Below, piece after piece: positions 24,561 to 32,339 of a DNA stretch of 32,339 nt. How positions within the stretch are numbered: the first letter of the stretch is position 1; every line of letters starts with the position of its first letter. The DNA comes from an uncultured Collinsella sp. (GTDB lineage: Bacteria > Actinomycetota > Coriobacteriia > Coriobacteriales > Coriobacteriaceae): NCBI GenBank assembly GCA_900758375.1, contig CAAERJ010000038.1:1-32339 (forward strand), given 5' to 3'. The translations under genes were made by a program, and so were the position numbers. The notes under the pieces were generated by a model. The model saw only the letters and a program-made list of their open reading frames with translations, had not been told where the DNA came from and did no database searches.

Positions 24561-27014
24561 ATGCGTGTTTCTTACGACTGGCTCAAGACCATGATCGATA
24601 TTCCGGAGGATCCCAAGACCCTTTCGGACGAATATATCCGTACCGGCACCGAGGTCGAGGCGATCGACACCGTGGGCGAGTCCTTCGACCACGTGGTGAC
24701 CGCCAAGGTGCTCACCAAGACCCCGCACCCCGATAGCGACCACATGTATGTGTGCTCGGTCGACGTGGGCGACAAGAATCTCGACGCCGACGGCAACCCC
24801 GCCCCGCTGCAGATCGTCTGCGGCGCGCAGAACTTTGAGGCCGGCGACCACATCGTCACGGCCATGATCGGCGCCGTGCTTCCCGGCGACGTCAAGATCA
24901 AGAAGAGCAAGCTTCGCGGCGTCGTGTCCATGGGCATGAACTGCTCCGCGCGCGAGCTCGGCCTGGGCGGCGACCACTCCGGCATCATGATTCTGCCCGA
25001 GGATACGCCCTGCGGCATGCCGTTTGCCGAGTACGTGGGCTCGAGTGATACCGTGCTCGACTGCGAGATCACGCCCAACCGTCCCGACTGCCTGTCCATG
25101 ATCGGCATGGCCCGCGAGACCGGCGCCATCTTCGACCGCGATTTCCACGTTGAGCTGCCCGCCATCAAGGCCGAGACCGGCCGCGCGACCGACGACGAGC
25201 TTTCGGTCGAGATTGCCGACGAGGGCCTGTGCGACCGCTATGTCGCCCGCATCGTGCGCAACGTGAAGGTCGGTCCGTCGCCCGACTGGATGGTCAAGCG
25301 CCTCAACGCCCTGGGCGTGCGCCCGCACAACAACATCGTCGACATCACCAACTACGTGATGATGCTCACCGGTCAGCCGCTGCACGCCTTTGACCTGGAC
25401 ACCTTTGCCGAGCGCGAGGGCAGGCGTCGCGTGGTGGTTCGCGCCGCCCAACAGGACGAGAAGTTTACGACCCTCGACGGCGAGGAGCGCACGCTCGACG
25501 CCGGCATGGGCCTTATCACCGACGGCGAGCGTCCCGTGGCGTTGGCCGGCGTTATGGGCGGCATGGATTCCGAGATCGAGGACGACACCGTCGACGTGAT
25601 GGTCGAGAGCGCCTGCTTCAACGCCGGCCGCACCTCGCACACCAGCCGCGACCTGTCGCTGATCTCCGATGCTTCCATCCGTTTTGAGCGCCAGGTCGAT
25701 GAGACCGGCTGCGTGGATGTCGCCAACGTCACGTGCGCGCTCATCGAGGAGATCGCCGGCGGCGAGGTCGCTCCCGGCTACGTCGACGTGTTCCCCGCGC
25801 CCAAGACCATCGACAGCATTAAGCTGCGCCTGGCCCGCGTGCACGCCATCTGCGGTGCCGACATCGAGCCCGAGTTTATCGAGCGTTCGCTCACTCGCCT
25901 GGGCTGCACCGTCGAGCGCGACGGCGAGGACTTTATGGTCACTCCGCCGAGCTTCCGCCCCGACCTGCCGCGCGAGATCGACCTGATTGAGGAGGTCCTG
26001 CGCCTATGGGGCATGGGCCGTGTGACGGCGACCATCCCGGCTGCCAAGAACCACATCGGCGGCCTGACCCGCGAGCAGAAACTCACCCGCAAGGTCGGCG
26101 AGATTCTGCGTGCCTGCGGCCTCAACGAGACCACGACCTTTGGCTTTGCCGCCCCGGGCGACCTGGAGAAGATCGGTATGTCCACCGAGGGCCGCGGCTG
26201 CCCCGTGGTGCTCATGAACCCGCTGGTAGCCGAGCAGACCGAGATGCGCCGCTCGCTGCTGCCGGGCCTGCTGCAGTCCGTGGCCTACAACGAGGCGCAC
26301 GGTACGCCCAACGTGCACCTGTACGAGGTCGGCAGCCTGTTCCACGGTCGCGAGAACGCCAGCCTGCCCAAGGAGACCAAGTCCGTGGCGGGTGTGCTCT
26401 CGGGCCAGTGGAGTGAGCAGTCCTGGAATATGAAGTACCGCAAGCTGCGCTTCTTCTTTGGCAAGGGCATTGTCGAGGAGCTGCTTGCCCAGCTGCGCAT
26501 CGAGAAGGTTCGCTTCCGTCCCGTGGAGGGCGAGGGCTACGCTTTCTTGCAGCCGGGTCGTGCGGCCGAGGTTCTGTCCGGCGGCACCGTGCTGGGCTGG
26601 GTCGGCGAGATTCACCCCGAGGCGCGCGAGGCTTGTGGTATCGATGAAGTCGTCGTTGCCTTTGAGCTCGATCTGGACAAGCTGATCAAGGGCGCCCGCA
26701 ATCAGGAGAACTACCGAGAGTTCTCGCAGTACCCGGCTGTTGAGCACGACCTTGCTATCGTGGTCGACAACTCCGTGACCTGCGAGGATCTTGAGCGCCG
26801 CATTACCAGCGCCGGCGGCAAGCTGCTCGAGGGCGTGCGCCTGTTCGACGTCTACCGCGATCCGGTCCGCATCGGAGCGGGCAAGAAGTCCATGGCCTTT
26901 GCGCTTACGTATCGCTCCGACGACCACACGCTCACCAGCGAAGAGGTCGAGAAGGCGCACCAGAAGATCGTCACCAAGGTGTGCAAGGGCGTAAACGGCG
27001 AGGTCCGCGGCTAG
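24561..27014 (+). CDS. pheT: Phenylalanyl-tRNA synthetase beta chain
   Basis: The protein has 817 residues, the normal length. ATG 24561 follows AAAGGAG. In order: B1 and the OB-fold tRNA-binding domain (about 40-165, with PHPDSDHMYVCSVDVG and RGVVSMGMNCSARELG), the B3/B4 editing domain with RPDCLSMIGMARE and the FTTLDGEERTL segment, B5 (about 400-480), the catalytic-like core, and the C-terminal anticodon-binding fold with FSQYPAVEHDLAIVV and a YRSDDHTLTSEEV end. It is co-transcribed with pheS under the T-box. Confidence 0.97.
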   Translation: MRVSYDWLKTMIDIPEDPKTLSDEYIRTGTEVEAIDTVGESFDHVVTAKVLTKTPHPDSDHMYVCSVDVGDKNLDADGNPAPLQIVCGAQNFEAGDHIVTAMIGAVLPGDVKIKKSKLRGVVSMGMNCSARELGLGGDHSGIMILPEDTPCGMPFAEYVGSSDTVLDCEITPNRPDCLSMIGMARETGAIFDRDFHVELPAIKAETGRATDDELSVEIADEGLCDRYVARIVRNVKVGPSPDWMVKRLNALGVRPHNNIVDITNYVMMLTGQPLHAFDLDTFAEREGRRRVVVRAAQQDEKFTTLDGEERTLDAGMGLITDGERPVALAGVMGGMDSEIEDDTVDVMVESACFNAGRTSHTSRDLSLISDASIRFERQVDETGCVDVANVTCALIEEIAGGEVAPGYVDVFPAPKTIDSIKLRLARVHAICGADIEPEFIERSLTRLGCTVERDGEDFMVTPPSFRPDLPREIDLIEEVLRLWGMGRVTATIPAAKNHIGGLTREQKLTRKVGEILRACGLNETTTFGFAAPGDLEKIGMSTEGRGCPVVLMNPLVAEQTEMRRSLLPGLLQSVAYNEAHGTPNVHLYEVGSLFHGRENASLPKETKSVAGVLSGQWSEQSWNMKYRKLRFFFGKGIVEELLAQLRIEKVRFRPVEGEGYAFLQPGRAAEVLSGGTVLGWVGEIHPEAREACGIDEVVVAFELDLDKLIKGARNQENYREFSQYPAVEHDLAIVVDNSVTCEDLERRITSAGGKLLEGVRLFDVYRDPVRIGAGKKSMAFALTYRSDDHTLTSEEVEKAHQKIVTKVCKGVNGEVRG

Positions 27015-27122
27015 GATTTGCGCTGGGTATAGGTCAGCGGTGGCTGCTGCCGAGTCCTACGTGACCGCTATGCTCGGTATGAGACACCGCTGAGCCTGCA
27101 TATATGACACGCGCATTACATA

Positions 27123-27156
27123 ACGGCGTGCTGCTTTGTCGGCAGCGCGCCGTTTT
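27123..27156 (+). terminator. Rho-independent terminator of pheST
   Basis: A 12-bp stem (ACGGCGTGCTGC with GCAGCGCGCCGT, one T-G pair) closes a 7-nt loop and is followed by TTTT. It overlaps the -35 of the next promoter. Confidence 0.8.
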
Positions 27157-27164
27157 GCTATGAT
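27136..27164 (+). promoter_or_regulatory. Promoter of the nickel/cobalt transporter operon
   Basis: TTGTCG (27136-27141) and the extended -10 TGCTATGAT (TATGAT at 27159-27164) are 17 bp apart. The predicted start (about 27171) lies just before the palindromic operator. Confidence 0.6.
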
Positions 27165-27174
27165 AGCCCGCGGC

Positions 27175-27202
27175 GTGTTACGAATCTGACATTACGTAAC
27201 AC
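27175..27202. promoter_or_regulatory. Palindromic operator resembling a NikR site
   Basis: GTGTTACG at 27175-27182 and CGTAACAC at 27195-27202 are a perfect inverted repeat, which also reads GTGTTAC-N14-GTAACAC. This is the type of site proposed for NikR in several non-enterobacterial groups, from memory. It lies a few bases after the predicted transcription start, where a bound nickel-loaded repressor would block the transporter operon. The regulator gene is not in this window. Confidence 0.65.
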
Positions 27203-27259
27203 TGACAAGGTGATTTAAGCGGCGTTGCGATTCCGTGCGCCGGCAACCGGGAGGCGTAT

Positions 27260-28318
27260 ATGCACATTCCAGACAACTACCTGTCTCCGCAAACCGATGC
27301 CGTCATGGCGGTGGCGATGGTGCCTGTTTGGGTCCACTGCATCAAAAAGGTGCGCGCCACGCTCGATCGCGAGCATATGGCGTTCCTGGGCATCTGCGCC
27401 GCATTCTCCTTCTTGCTCATGATGTTCAACGTGCCGCTGCCCGGCGGTACCACTGGTCACGCCGTTGGCGGCGCGCTCATCGCGCTGCTGCTTGGCCCCG
27501 AGGCCGCGGCTATCGCTGTCTCGGTCGCGCTGGCGCTGCAGGCGCTGCTATTTGGCGACGGCGGCGTTCTGTCGTTTGGCGCCAACTGCTTTAACATGGC
27601 CTTTGTGCTGCCGTTTGTCGCTGCTATCGTGTTTCGTGCGCTCAACAGCCGTCTGCACGACAAGAGCTGGGGCACCTCGGTTTCTGCCATCGTGAGCGGT
27701 TGGGTCGGCCTGTGCCTGGCGGCCCTGTGCGCGGCAATCGAGTTTGGTATTCAGCCGATGCTCTTTACCAACGCTTCGGGCGCGCCGCTGTACTGCCCCT
27801 TCCCGCTGTCCGTGGCTATTCCGGCCATGTTGGTCCCGCATATGCTGGTTGCCGGTGTGGTCGAGGGCGTGGCGACGGCCGCCATCTACGGTTTTATCAA
27901 GAAGACGGCGCCGAGCTTTATCGTCGGCCCCGAGGCTTCCGACGGCCTGCTGGAGTCCGAGGGCGCAACCGCCAAGAAGACCTCGCTGATCCCCACGCTC
28001 ATCTTGGTTGCCGTGCTTGTCGTGGCTACGCCGCTCGGCTTGCTTGCCACCGGTGACGCCTGGGGTGAGTGGGACGCCGAGGGCGCCGCGACCGCCGTTC
28101 AGGAGGCTGGCGACAACAGCCTGCAGGCTTCGGTCGGCCTCGATGCTCCGACCTTTGCCGACGCGCTGCCCACGGGTGATTACCTGCAGGTCTATTCCGA
28201 GGAACAGGGCCTTGGCTTTGGCGGCCAGGCTGCCATGTATATCCTTTCGGGCGTGATTGGCGTGGCGGTGCTCACCATCGTATTCCGCCTGATCTCGCTG
28301 ACGGTTAAGGAAAACTGA
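27260..28318 (+). CDS. nikMN: Nickel/cobalt ECF transporter substrate-binding subunit, NikM-NikN fusion
   Basis: The protein has 352 residues and starts MHIPDNYLSP, with His2 as the metal ligand. MHIPDxYLSP is the NikM form, while CbiM proteins have MHIMEG, so nickel is favoured, as does the operator upstream. The first 220 or so residues hold about six membrane segments. The remainder is the fused NikN part: one membrane segment, an AWGEWDAEG segment, a hydrophilic loop and a last membrane segment. GGGAGG lies just upstream. It would form the S-component of an ECF transporter with the two genes after it. Cobalt as the substrate cannot be ruled out. Confidence 0.88.
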   Translation: MHIPDNYLSPQTDAVMAVAMVPVWVHCIKKVRATLDREHMAFLGICAAFSFLLMMFNVPLPGGTTGHAVGGALIALLLGPEAAAIAVSVALALQALLFGDGGVLSFGANCFNMAFVLPFVAAIVFRALNSRLHDKSWGTSVSAIVSGWVGLCLAALCAAIEFGIQPMLFTNASGAPLYCPFPLSVAIPAMLVPHMLVAGVVEGVATAAIYGFIKKTAPSFIVGPEASDGLLESEGATAKKTSLIPTLILVAVLVVATPLGLLATGDAWGEWDAEGAATAVQEAGDNSLQASVGLDAPTFADALPTGDYLQVYSEEQGLGFGGQAAMYILSGVIGVAVLTIVFRLISLTVKEN

Positions 28319-28322
28319 GCGC

Positions 28323-29159
28323 ATGCAGATGGTCGAGCTGCCTAGTTGGCTTGCGGCCGAGGAGCGATATGAGCCCGTGGGGGCTCGGCATCGCGTGATG
28401 CAAAAGAACGTCCTGCACCTGGCGAGCCTGCTTGAGCGGGTTCGCCTAGGCGGCGGCGCACACGAGGGCGGGTCGATGATCGACCGCGCCCTTTCTTCCG
28501 TTTCGGCTCCGGTGCGCCTGGTGGGGATGTTCGTTTGCGTCCTGTGCGTGTGTCTGACGCAGCGCCCGCTGTACCTGATGCTGATGGCGGCTATCGCGCT
28601 GGTGCTGGTCGCGGTGCGCCCGGTGCGCGGACTGCGGGCGACTTTTGTGCCGGCGTTGGCTGCCGCGGGGCTTGCCGTGGTTCTGGCGCTGCCTGCCCTG
28701 CTGCTGGGCGCTTCTGCCGCGGGCGCCATGCTCAAGATCGCGCTCAAGACGTTTATTAATGTGTCGCTGGTACTGGGCGTTTCGTGGACGCTCACCTGGA
28801 GCCGCATGTCGGCGGCGCTTAAGATGCTGCACCTGCCCGACGAGGTTATCTTTACCTTTGATATGGCACTCAAGCATATCGAGGTGCTGGGACGCACGGC
28901 GCACGATCTGTGCGAATCGGTCATGCTGCGCAGCGTCGGTTCCGCGCCTGCGGGTTTTTCGCGCACCGACTCGCTGGCGGGTATCATGGGCATGACGTTT
29001 ATCAAGGCGATGGAATGCAGCCGCGCGATGGACGAGGCCATGCTCTGCCGCGGCTTTGCCGGCGTGTATCCGGCGCCTGCACGGAGCGGCTTTGGCTGGC
29101 GCGATGCGGCTTACGCGGCCGTTGTGACGTTGCTCGCCGTGTTGTGCGCGATGTTGTAG
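28323..29159 (+). CDS. nikQ: ECF transporter transmembrane subunit, NikQ/CbiQ type
   Basis: The protein has 278 residues and begins 4 bp after the NikMN stop. About six membrane segments are visible, preceded by a soluble 60-residue start. The coupling helix region has the motifs AALKMLHLPDEV and AMDEAMLCRGFAG, matching the conserved ARG-type motifs that contact the ATPase. It is the T-component linking the metal-binding subunit to the ATPase. Confidence 0.88.
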   Translation: MQMVELPSWLAAEERYEPVGARHRVMQKNVLHLASLLERVRLGGGAHEGGSMIDRALSSVSAPVRLVGMFVCVLCVCLTQRPLYLMLMAAIALVLVAVRPVRGLRATFVPALAAAGLAVVLALPALLLGASAAGAMLKIALKTFINVSLVLGVSWTLTWSRMSAALKMLHLPDEVIFTFDMALKHIEVLGRTAHDLCESVMLRSVGSAPAGFSRTDSLAGIMGMTFIKAMECSRAMDEAMLCRGFAGVYPAPARSGFGWRDAAYAAVVTLLAVLCAML

Positions 29160-29203
29160 CGCGGACGGTCGAACCGTCGATGTGAGTAGGGAAGGGCGAC
29201 GTT

Positions 29204-29974
29204 TTGGCAAACGATACGAATAACGCGATGGGTGTGAGCGGTGTTGCCGGCGCCGAGGTCACGCCGCTCATCGAGTTTCGCGACGTGGTGTTTTCCTATG
29301 CGGGTCATACGGTGGTCGACGGCGTTTCATTGCAGGTGAACCGTGGGGAGCTCGTTGCTCTGCTTGGTCCTAACGGTTGCGGCAAGACGACGATCATGCG
29401 TCTTATCAACGGCCTTGAGCTTGCGGACGCGGGTGCGTACCTGTTCGACGGGTATGCGGTCGATGCCGCATATCTCAAGGATTCCGCGACGGCCCAGCGG
29501 TTCCATCAGCGCGTGGGCTTTGTGTTCCAAAACGCCGATGCGCAGCTCTTTTGTGCCACGGTCGGCGAGGAAGTCGCGTTTGGCCCGGCTCAAATGGGGC
29601 TGCCGGCAGACGAGCTCGAGCGCCGCGTCCGCGATGCCATGGAGCTGTTCCAGGTTGCCGATCTTGCCGACGTCTCTCCCTATCAGCTCTCGGGCGGGCA
29701 AAAGAAGCGCGTTGCGCTGGCTGCGGTGGTGTCGATGAACCCGGATATCCTGGTGCTCGACGAGCCCACCAACGGACTTGACGAGGACTCGTGCGACATC
29801 GTGGTCAACTTTCTACTGGCCTATGTTGCTGCCGGCAAGACGGTCTTGATGAGCACACACCATCAGGATTTGGTGCGGCGCCTGGGTGCCCGCGCCATCT
29901 ATATCGATCGATATCACCATGTGGTTGAGGCGCCGGTGTCGTCGTATGGAACCGAGAGCGGCGCTGCGGAATAG
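29204..29974 (+). CDS. nikO: ECF transporter ATPase, NikO/CbiO type
   Basis: The protein has 256 residues. TTG 29204 is taken as the start because of AGGGAAGGG upstream; ATG 29228 is an alternative. It shows Walker A GPNGCGKT (55-62), Q-loop FVFQN (107-110 region), ABC signature LSGGQ (162-166), Walker B VLDEP (D186, E187) and H-loop H219 in STHH. It powers metal uptake with the two upstream subunits. A 44-bp gap separates it from nikQ and contains a short GACGGT/ACCGTC hairpin. Confidence 0.92.
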   Translation: MANDTNNAMGVSGVAGAEVTPLIEFRDVVFSYAGHTVVDGVSLQVNRGELVALLGPNGCGKTTIMRLINGLELADAGAYLFDGYAVDAAYLKDSATAQRFHQRVGFVFQNADAQLFCATVGEEVAFGPAQMGLPADELERRVRDAMELFQVADLADVSPYQLSGGQKKRVALAAVVSMNPDILVLDEPTNGLDEDSCDIVVNFLLAYVAAGKTVLMSTHHQDLVRRLGARAIYIDRYHHVVEAPVSSYGTESGAAE

Positions 29975-30019
29975 TTGCTGCGTAGAGCGTGCGTAGCCGC
30001 CCGCGCGGCTTTGCCGTGA

Positions 30020-30028
30020 TGGTATAGT
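30020..30028 (+). promoter_or_regulatory. Extended -10 promoter of the phospholipase-like gene
   Basis: TGGTATAGT ends 25 bp before ATG 30054. No -35 is evident. Confidence 0.45.
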
Positions 30029-30053
30029 TATCCAGGTTTTTATGGGGGTGGCT

Positions 30054-30902
30054 ATGCCAAGCTGGAACATTCATATCGCTCAGACGGAGCGTTTGCTGGA
30101 GCGCACCGGTGCGCTTGCCAATAGCGTGCGCGACCGCAATGCCTTTTTGTTTGGCTGCGTGGTTCCGGATATCTTCGTGGGCTATATGGTCCCTGGCATC
30201 GCCGATCCCATCCCGTACCGCATTACGCACTTTGCAAAGCCCGAGCCTATCCCCAAGCCTCGTGAGCATGAGTTCTGGGATACCTATGTGGCACCGTTGC
30301 TCAAAGGGGCGCCTGTTGGTACGCCGGCTGCCGCGACCTCGATTGTCGAGGAGCGTGAGCGACTCAATCGTGTACATTATCCCCAACGTTACAAGGACGC
30401 CGAGCCGGTTGCCGGTCCCGGTGCTAGTGAGCTTTCGCTCGCGCCCGATGACGTGGCGCAGTCGCTGCTCGATCTGACGCTGGGCGTTTGGTCTCACCTC
30501 GTGGCCGATACCGTGTGGAACACCCGCGTGAACCAGTACCTGGAGGCGCACGGCGGCAAGCCGTGCGAGGAATTCCGCATTAAAAAGCAAGGCGACTTTG
30601 ACTGGTTTGGCAAGACGCTCGGCATCGTTTCTATCCCGCGTGCGACCGATCGCCTCTATACCGCGGCGGCCCAGTTTGGTCAGTATTCGATTCCGCAAGA
30701 GTATGTGCTCAAGACCATTGGCGTCATGCACGAGATTGTGCGCGAAAACCCTGGTGAGCCCGATCATCCGCCATACCGTCTGCTGACCGAGGAGTTCTTC
30801 GACGCAACGTTTACCGAGGTCGTCGAGCTAACCGAGGCGGGATTTGCCGCCCGCGTCGAATCGTCTGATGTGCCTGCGCTGCCCCTGATTGCTAGCTGCT
30901 AG
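30054..30902 (+). CDS. Zinc-dependent phospholipase C-like protein
   Basis: The protein has 282 residues. ATG 30054 was preferred to the in-frame ATG at 30042 because GGGGGTGG lies directly before it. Features of the family are the early WNIHIAQ with H7, GCVVPDIFVGY, a THFAK segment, and LGVWSHLVADTVWNTRVNQYL in the middle, where the H and D would bind zinc. There is no signal peptide, so it is probably cytoplasmic, unlike secreted phospholipases, and its true substrate is unknown. It ends in CTAG shared with the stop codon of the convergent gene. Confidence 0.75.
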   Translation: MPSWNIHIAQTERLLERTGALANSVRDRNAFLFGCVVPDIFVGYMVPGIADPIPYRITHFAKPEPIPKPREHEFWDTYVAPLLKGAPVGTPAAATSIVEERERLNRVHYPQRYKDAEPVAGPGASELSLAPDDVAQSLLDLTLGVWSHLVADTVWNTRVNQYLEAHGGKPCEEFRIKKQGDFDWFGKTLGIVSIPRATDRLYTAAAQFGQYSIPQEYVLKTIGVMHEIVRENPGEPDHPPYRLLTEEFFDATFTEVVELTEAGFAARVESSDVPALPLIASC

Positions 30903-31972
30903 CTGGCCGGCCCGGCAGTGAATAGCTCAACCCAATCGACCAACAGCTCCCGCCGAAGGGTATCTTCGGTGATGCGTTCTTGGTCGGTCTTTGGGATGTA
31001 GGGGAGCCCCGCCTTTTTATGGATGAGTTCGGCGATGTTGTTAAAGCTCTTCGTGTCTTTGATTTGCTCATAGGTTATCTGGATAACGTCATAGCCCATG
31101 CTGGTGAGGGCGGTGGTGCGCTCGGCATCGGAGAGACTTGCCGCTTCGCCATCGTGGGCGGAGCGGCCTTGGCATTCAAGGATGACGCCCATGCTGTCGG
31201 TGGCGCTTTCGATGAGGATATCGGCGTAGCAGCAGGTTTTGTCATACAGCGAACGCGCGGCTTCGCTGAGCGGGATGCGCGCGTTATTGGTGATGTCGAT
31301 GCCCAGACCGCCCTCATCGCGGGGGAGCGAGATGAGAATTGACGTCTGGACTTCAAAGGGCGAGGCGGTCTGTCCTGTCATGCGTTCGGCGGCCCAGCGG
31401 AGCTGCTTAACGCCGCGCAGGCCTGCGGCCTGCTTGGCGAACGCGGCGATATCCGCTGCGGTAAGAAGCGGCGTGCGCTTCCACAAGTTGGTGTCATTGC
31501 CCTTGGTGTCGTCAACTCGCTTCCAGCCGCAGCTGGGCGGAATGAGCTTAAGCGAAATAGCTTCATCGAGTTGTTGTTGCGTTCGCTCGCAGGGCTTAAA
31601 CACTGCAAAGGAGCCGCACATCTCGTAGCAAGCCATGAGTAACTGGCTGCGTGAGACCTGCGTGGCAAGGCTGAGCAGCGTGAACTCCGGTGAAGTGACA
31701 TCAAACCCATGCTCAGTCTGCCTAAACGACCCAGGAGGCGGCTCTTGGGTTAGCAGACGGCTATGAAATAGCTTTCCGTTCGCGCGCTGTTTTCTTTCGC
31801 CCACGAATCTCCAAACTGGTGTGCCGAGCAAGTCTTTAAATGCTGGTTGTTTTGAGTAGTGTACCAAGCGATGGTCATGGTCGGGCGGCAGGATTGCCGG
31901 ATAGAGTCCCAGTATCTGGGGCGGGATGCGATAGTACTGAAAAGCCGTGGGTCCGCAGGCAAGAAATGACAT
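30899..31972 (-). CDS. Coriobacteriia protein with a PD-(D/E)xK/DUF559-like C-terminal domain, second copy
   Basis: The protein has 357 residues; ATG 31972 is the first Met in the frame, without a clear ribosome site. The layout follows the gene at 5184: an N-terminal half with PPGSF and TSPEFTLLSLA, a linker, then SPFEVQTSILISLPRDEGGLGI and the C-terminal core YADILIE (D251, E255), ILECQGRSAHDG (E266, Q268, H273-D274-G275) and DAER (282-285). The D-x14-ExQ arrangement is close to a PD-(D/E)xK nuclease site. Its stop codon overlaps that of the convergent phospholipase-like gene by 4 bp, and no terminator lies between them. The family is not named in my memory; the nuclease fold is an inference. 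Confidence 0.7.
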   Translation of the reverse strand: MSFLACGPTAFQYYRIPPQILGLYPAILPPDHDHRLVHYSKQPAFKDLLGTPVWRFVGERKQRANGKLFHSRLLTQEPPPGSFRQTEHGFDVTSPEFTLLSLATQVSRSQLLMACYEMCGSFAVFKPCERTQQQLDEAISLKLIPPSCGWKRVDDTKGNDTNLWKRTPLLTAADIAAFAKQAAGLRGVKQLRWAAERMTGQTASPFEVQTSILISLPRDEGGLGIDITNNARIPLSEAARSLYDKTCCYADILIESATDSMGVILECQGRSAHDGEAASLSDAERTTALTSMGYDVIQITYEQIKDTKSFNNIAELIHKKAGLPYIPKTDQERITEDTLRRELLVDWVELFTAGPAS

Positions 31973-32018
31973 AGCGATCCGATCGTTTGAGCGTAGTTTG
32001 GGCTAGAAAAGCTATCGG

Positions 32019-32148
32019 TTTCGGAAGTGCGGGGAAAAAGACAAACAGGCAAAGCACAAGCGGTATTTGAGCCAACTTTATCAGGGGTTTTGTTGAAATA
32101 AAAGGGCTTGTACTCGGAGGTAAGCAATTTTTCCCCGCACTTCCGAAA
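32019..32148. repeat. Perfect 21-bp inverted repeat, 130-bp element
   Basis: The arms 32019-32039 and 32128-32148 are exact reverse complements, containing GGAAGTGCGGGGAAAAA and its complement. They enclose 88 bp with no gene. The size and perfect ends fit a MITE-like element or a structured RNA. Confidence 0.85.
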
Positions 32149-32167
32149 ACCAGGTCGATCTGACTCT

Positions 32168-32185
32168 TGCTAAAACGATTTAGCA
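32168..32185. repeat. Small perfect hairpin
   Basis: TGCTAAA pairs with TTTAGCA around the loop ACGA. No T-run follows and its role is unknown. Confidence 0.5.
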
Positions 32186-32339
32186 GTGTCGGTTAAGGTG
32201 TGGGTTTGCCACCGGGCGAACACTTTTAGCGCTTGGGACTTTATTTTATGGGCCTCGAAGGGTGGATTTCGCACTTTTGGTAAAGAAATGAGTGCGTGTT
32301 TTGCTGTGCGCCGGCATTGGCACAGAAAAAGGGCCCGGA

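Larger units (their letters stand above)
31973..32339. other. Gene-free tail of the window
   Basis: No frame here has a gene-like start and composition. It holds the 21-bp inverted repeat and a small hairpin. The last bases (AAAAAGGGCCC) may be the left side of a terminator cut by the window end. Confidence 0.5.

Noticed and set aside
27015..27259. Cobalamin or NiCo riboswitch before the transporter operon
   Set aside because: I could not see the conserved cores of either class; a palindromic operator explains the region better.
32324..32339. Terminator at the window end
   Set aside because: Only the left half (AAAAAGGGCCC) is present, so it cannot be confirmed.

Overview
The window looks like chromosomal DNA of a Coriobacteriia actinobacterium, most likely Collinsella. 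This rests on high GC, strong G/C third-position bias, SipW-type signal peptidases with camelysin/TasA-like substrates, and a T-box upstream of pheST. The genus is a judgement from memory, not from a search.

Layout. (1) 1-1068: a stand-alone TasA-like secreted protein with its own terminator. (2) 1130-6284: an accessory block with an HNH endonuclease-like protein, a small cysteine-rich protein, a DUF4143-type AAA+ ATPase whose upstream region carries four palindromes at exact 23-bp spacing, a DUF5710 protein, and a protein with a PD-(D/E)xK-like domain. (3) 6285-7049: no protein gene; a 181-bp imperfect inverted repeat, a 42-bp tandem repeat and tRNA-Val(GAC) with its own promoter and terminator. 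(4) 7050-16154: the most interesting region, eight co-directional genes. Four are TasA-like SipW substrates, then come a Ser/His signal peptidase, a membrane-anchored McrB-like AAA+ ATPase, a DUF2357-like protein whose C-terminal half is a long Ala/Glu-rich coiled coil, and a second Ser/His signal peptidase. (5) 16280-21134: an EamA-type transporter, a DUF4012 membrane protein and glmM. (6) 21340-27014: an M32 carboxypeptidase on the minus strand, diverging from a T-box-controlled pheS-pheT operon. (7) 27123-29974: a nickel/cobalt ECF transporter (NikMN-Q-O) behind a palindrome that resembles a NikR operator. (8) 30054-32339: a zinc-dependent phospholipase C-like protein, a second member of the PD-(D/E)xK-like family on the opposite strand, and a gene-free tail with a perfect 21-bp inverted repeat.

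How the genes work together. Region 4 reads as a secretion and surface-assembly operon. The signal peptidases would mature the TasA-like subunits, and the AAA+/DUF2357 pair, which resembles McrB/McrC-type restriction partners, seems to have been recruited to the membrane for a job in the same pathway. Coupled starts (sip1/AAA+ by 8 bp, coiled coil/sip2 at TGATG, substrates 3/4 at TAATG) support co-translation. Several genes have extended -10 promoters (TGnTAnnnT) without a convincing -35, including one that appears leaderless.
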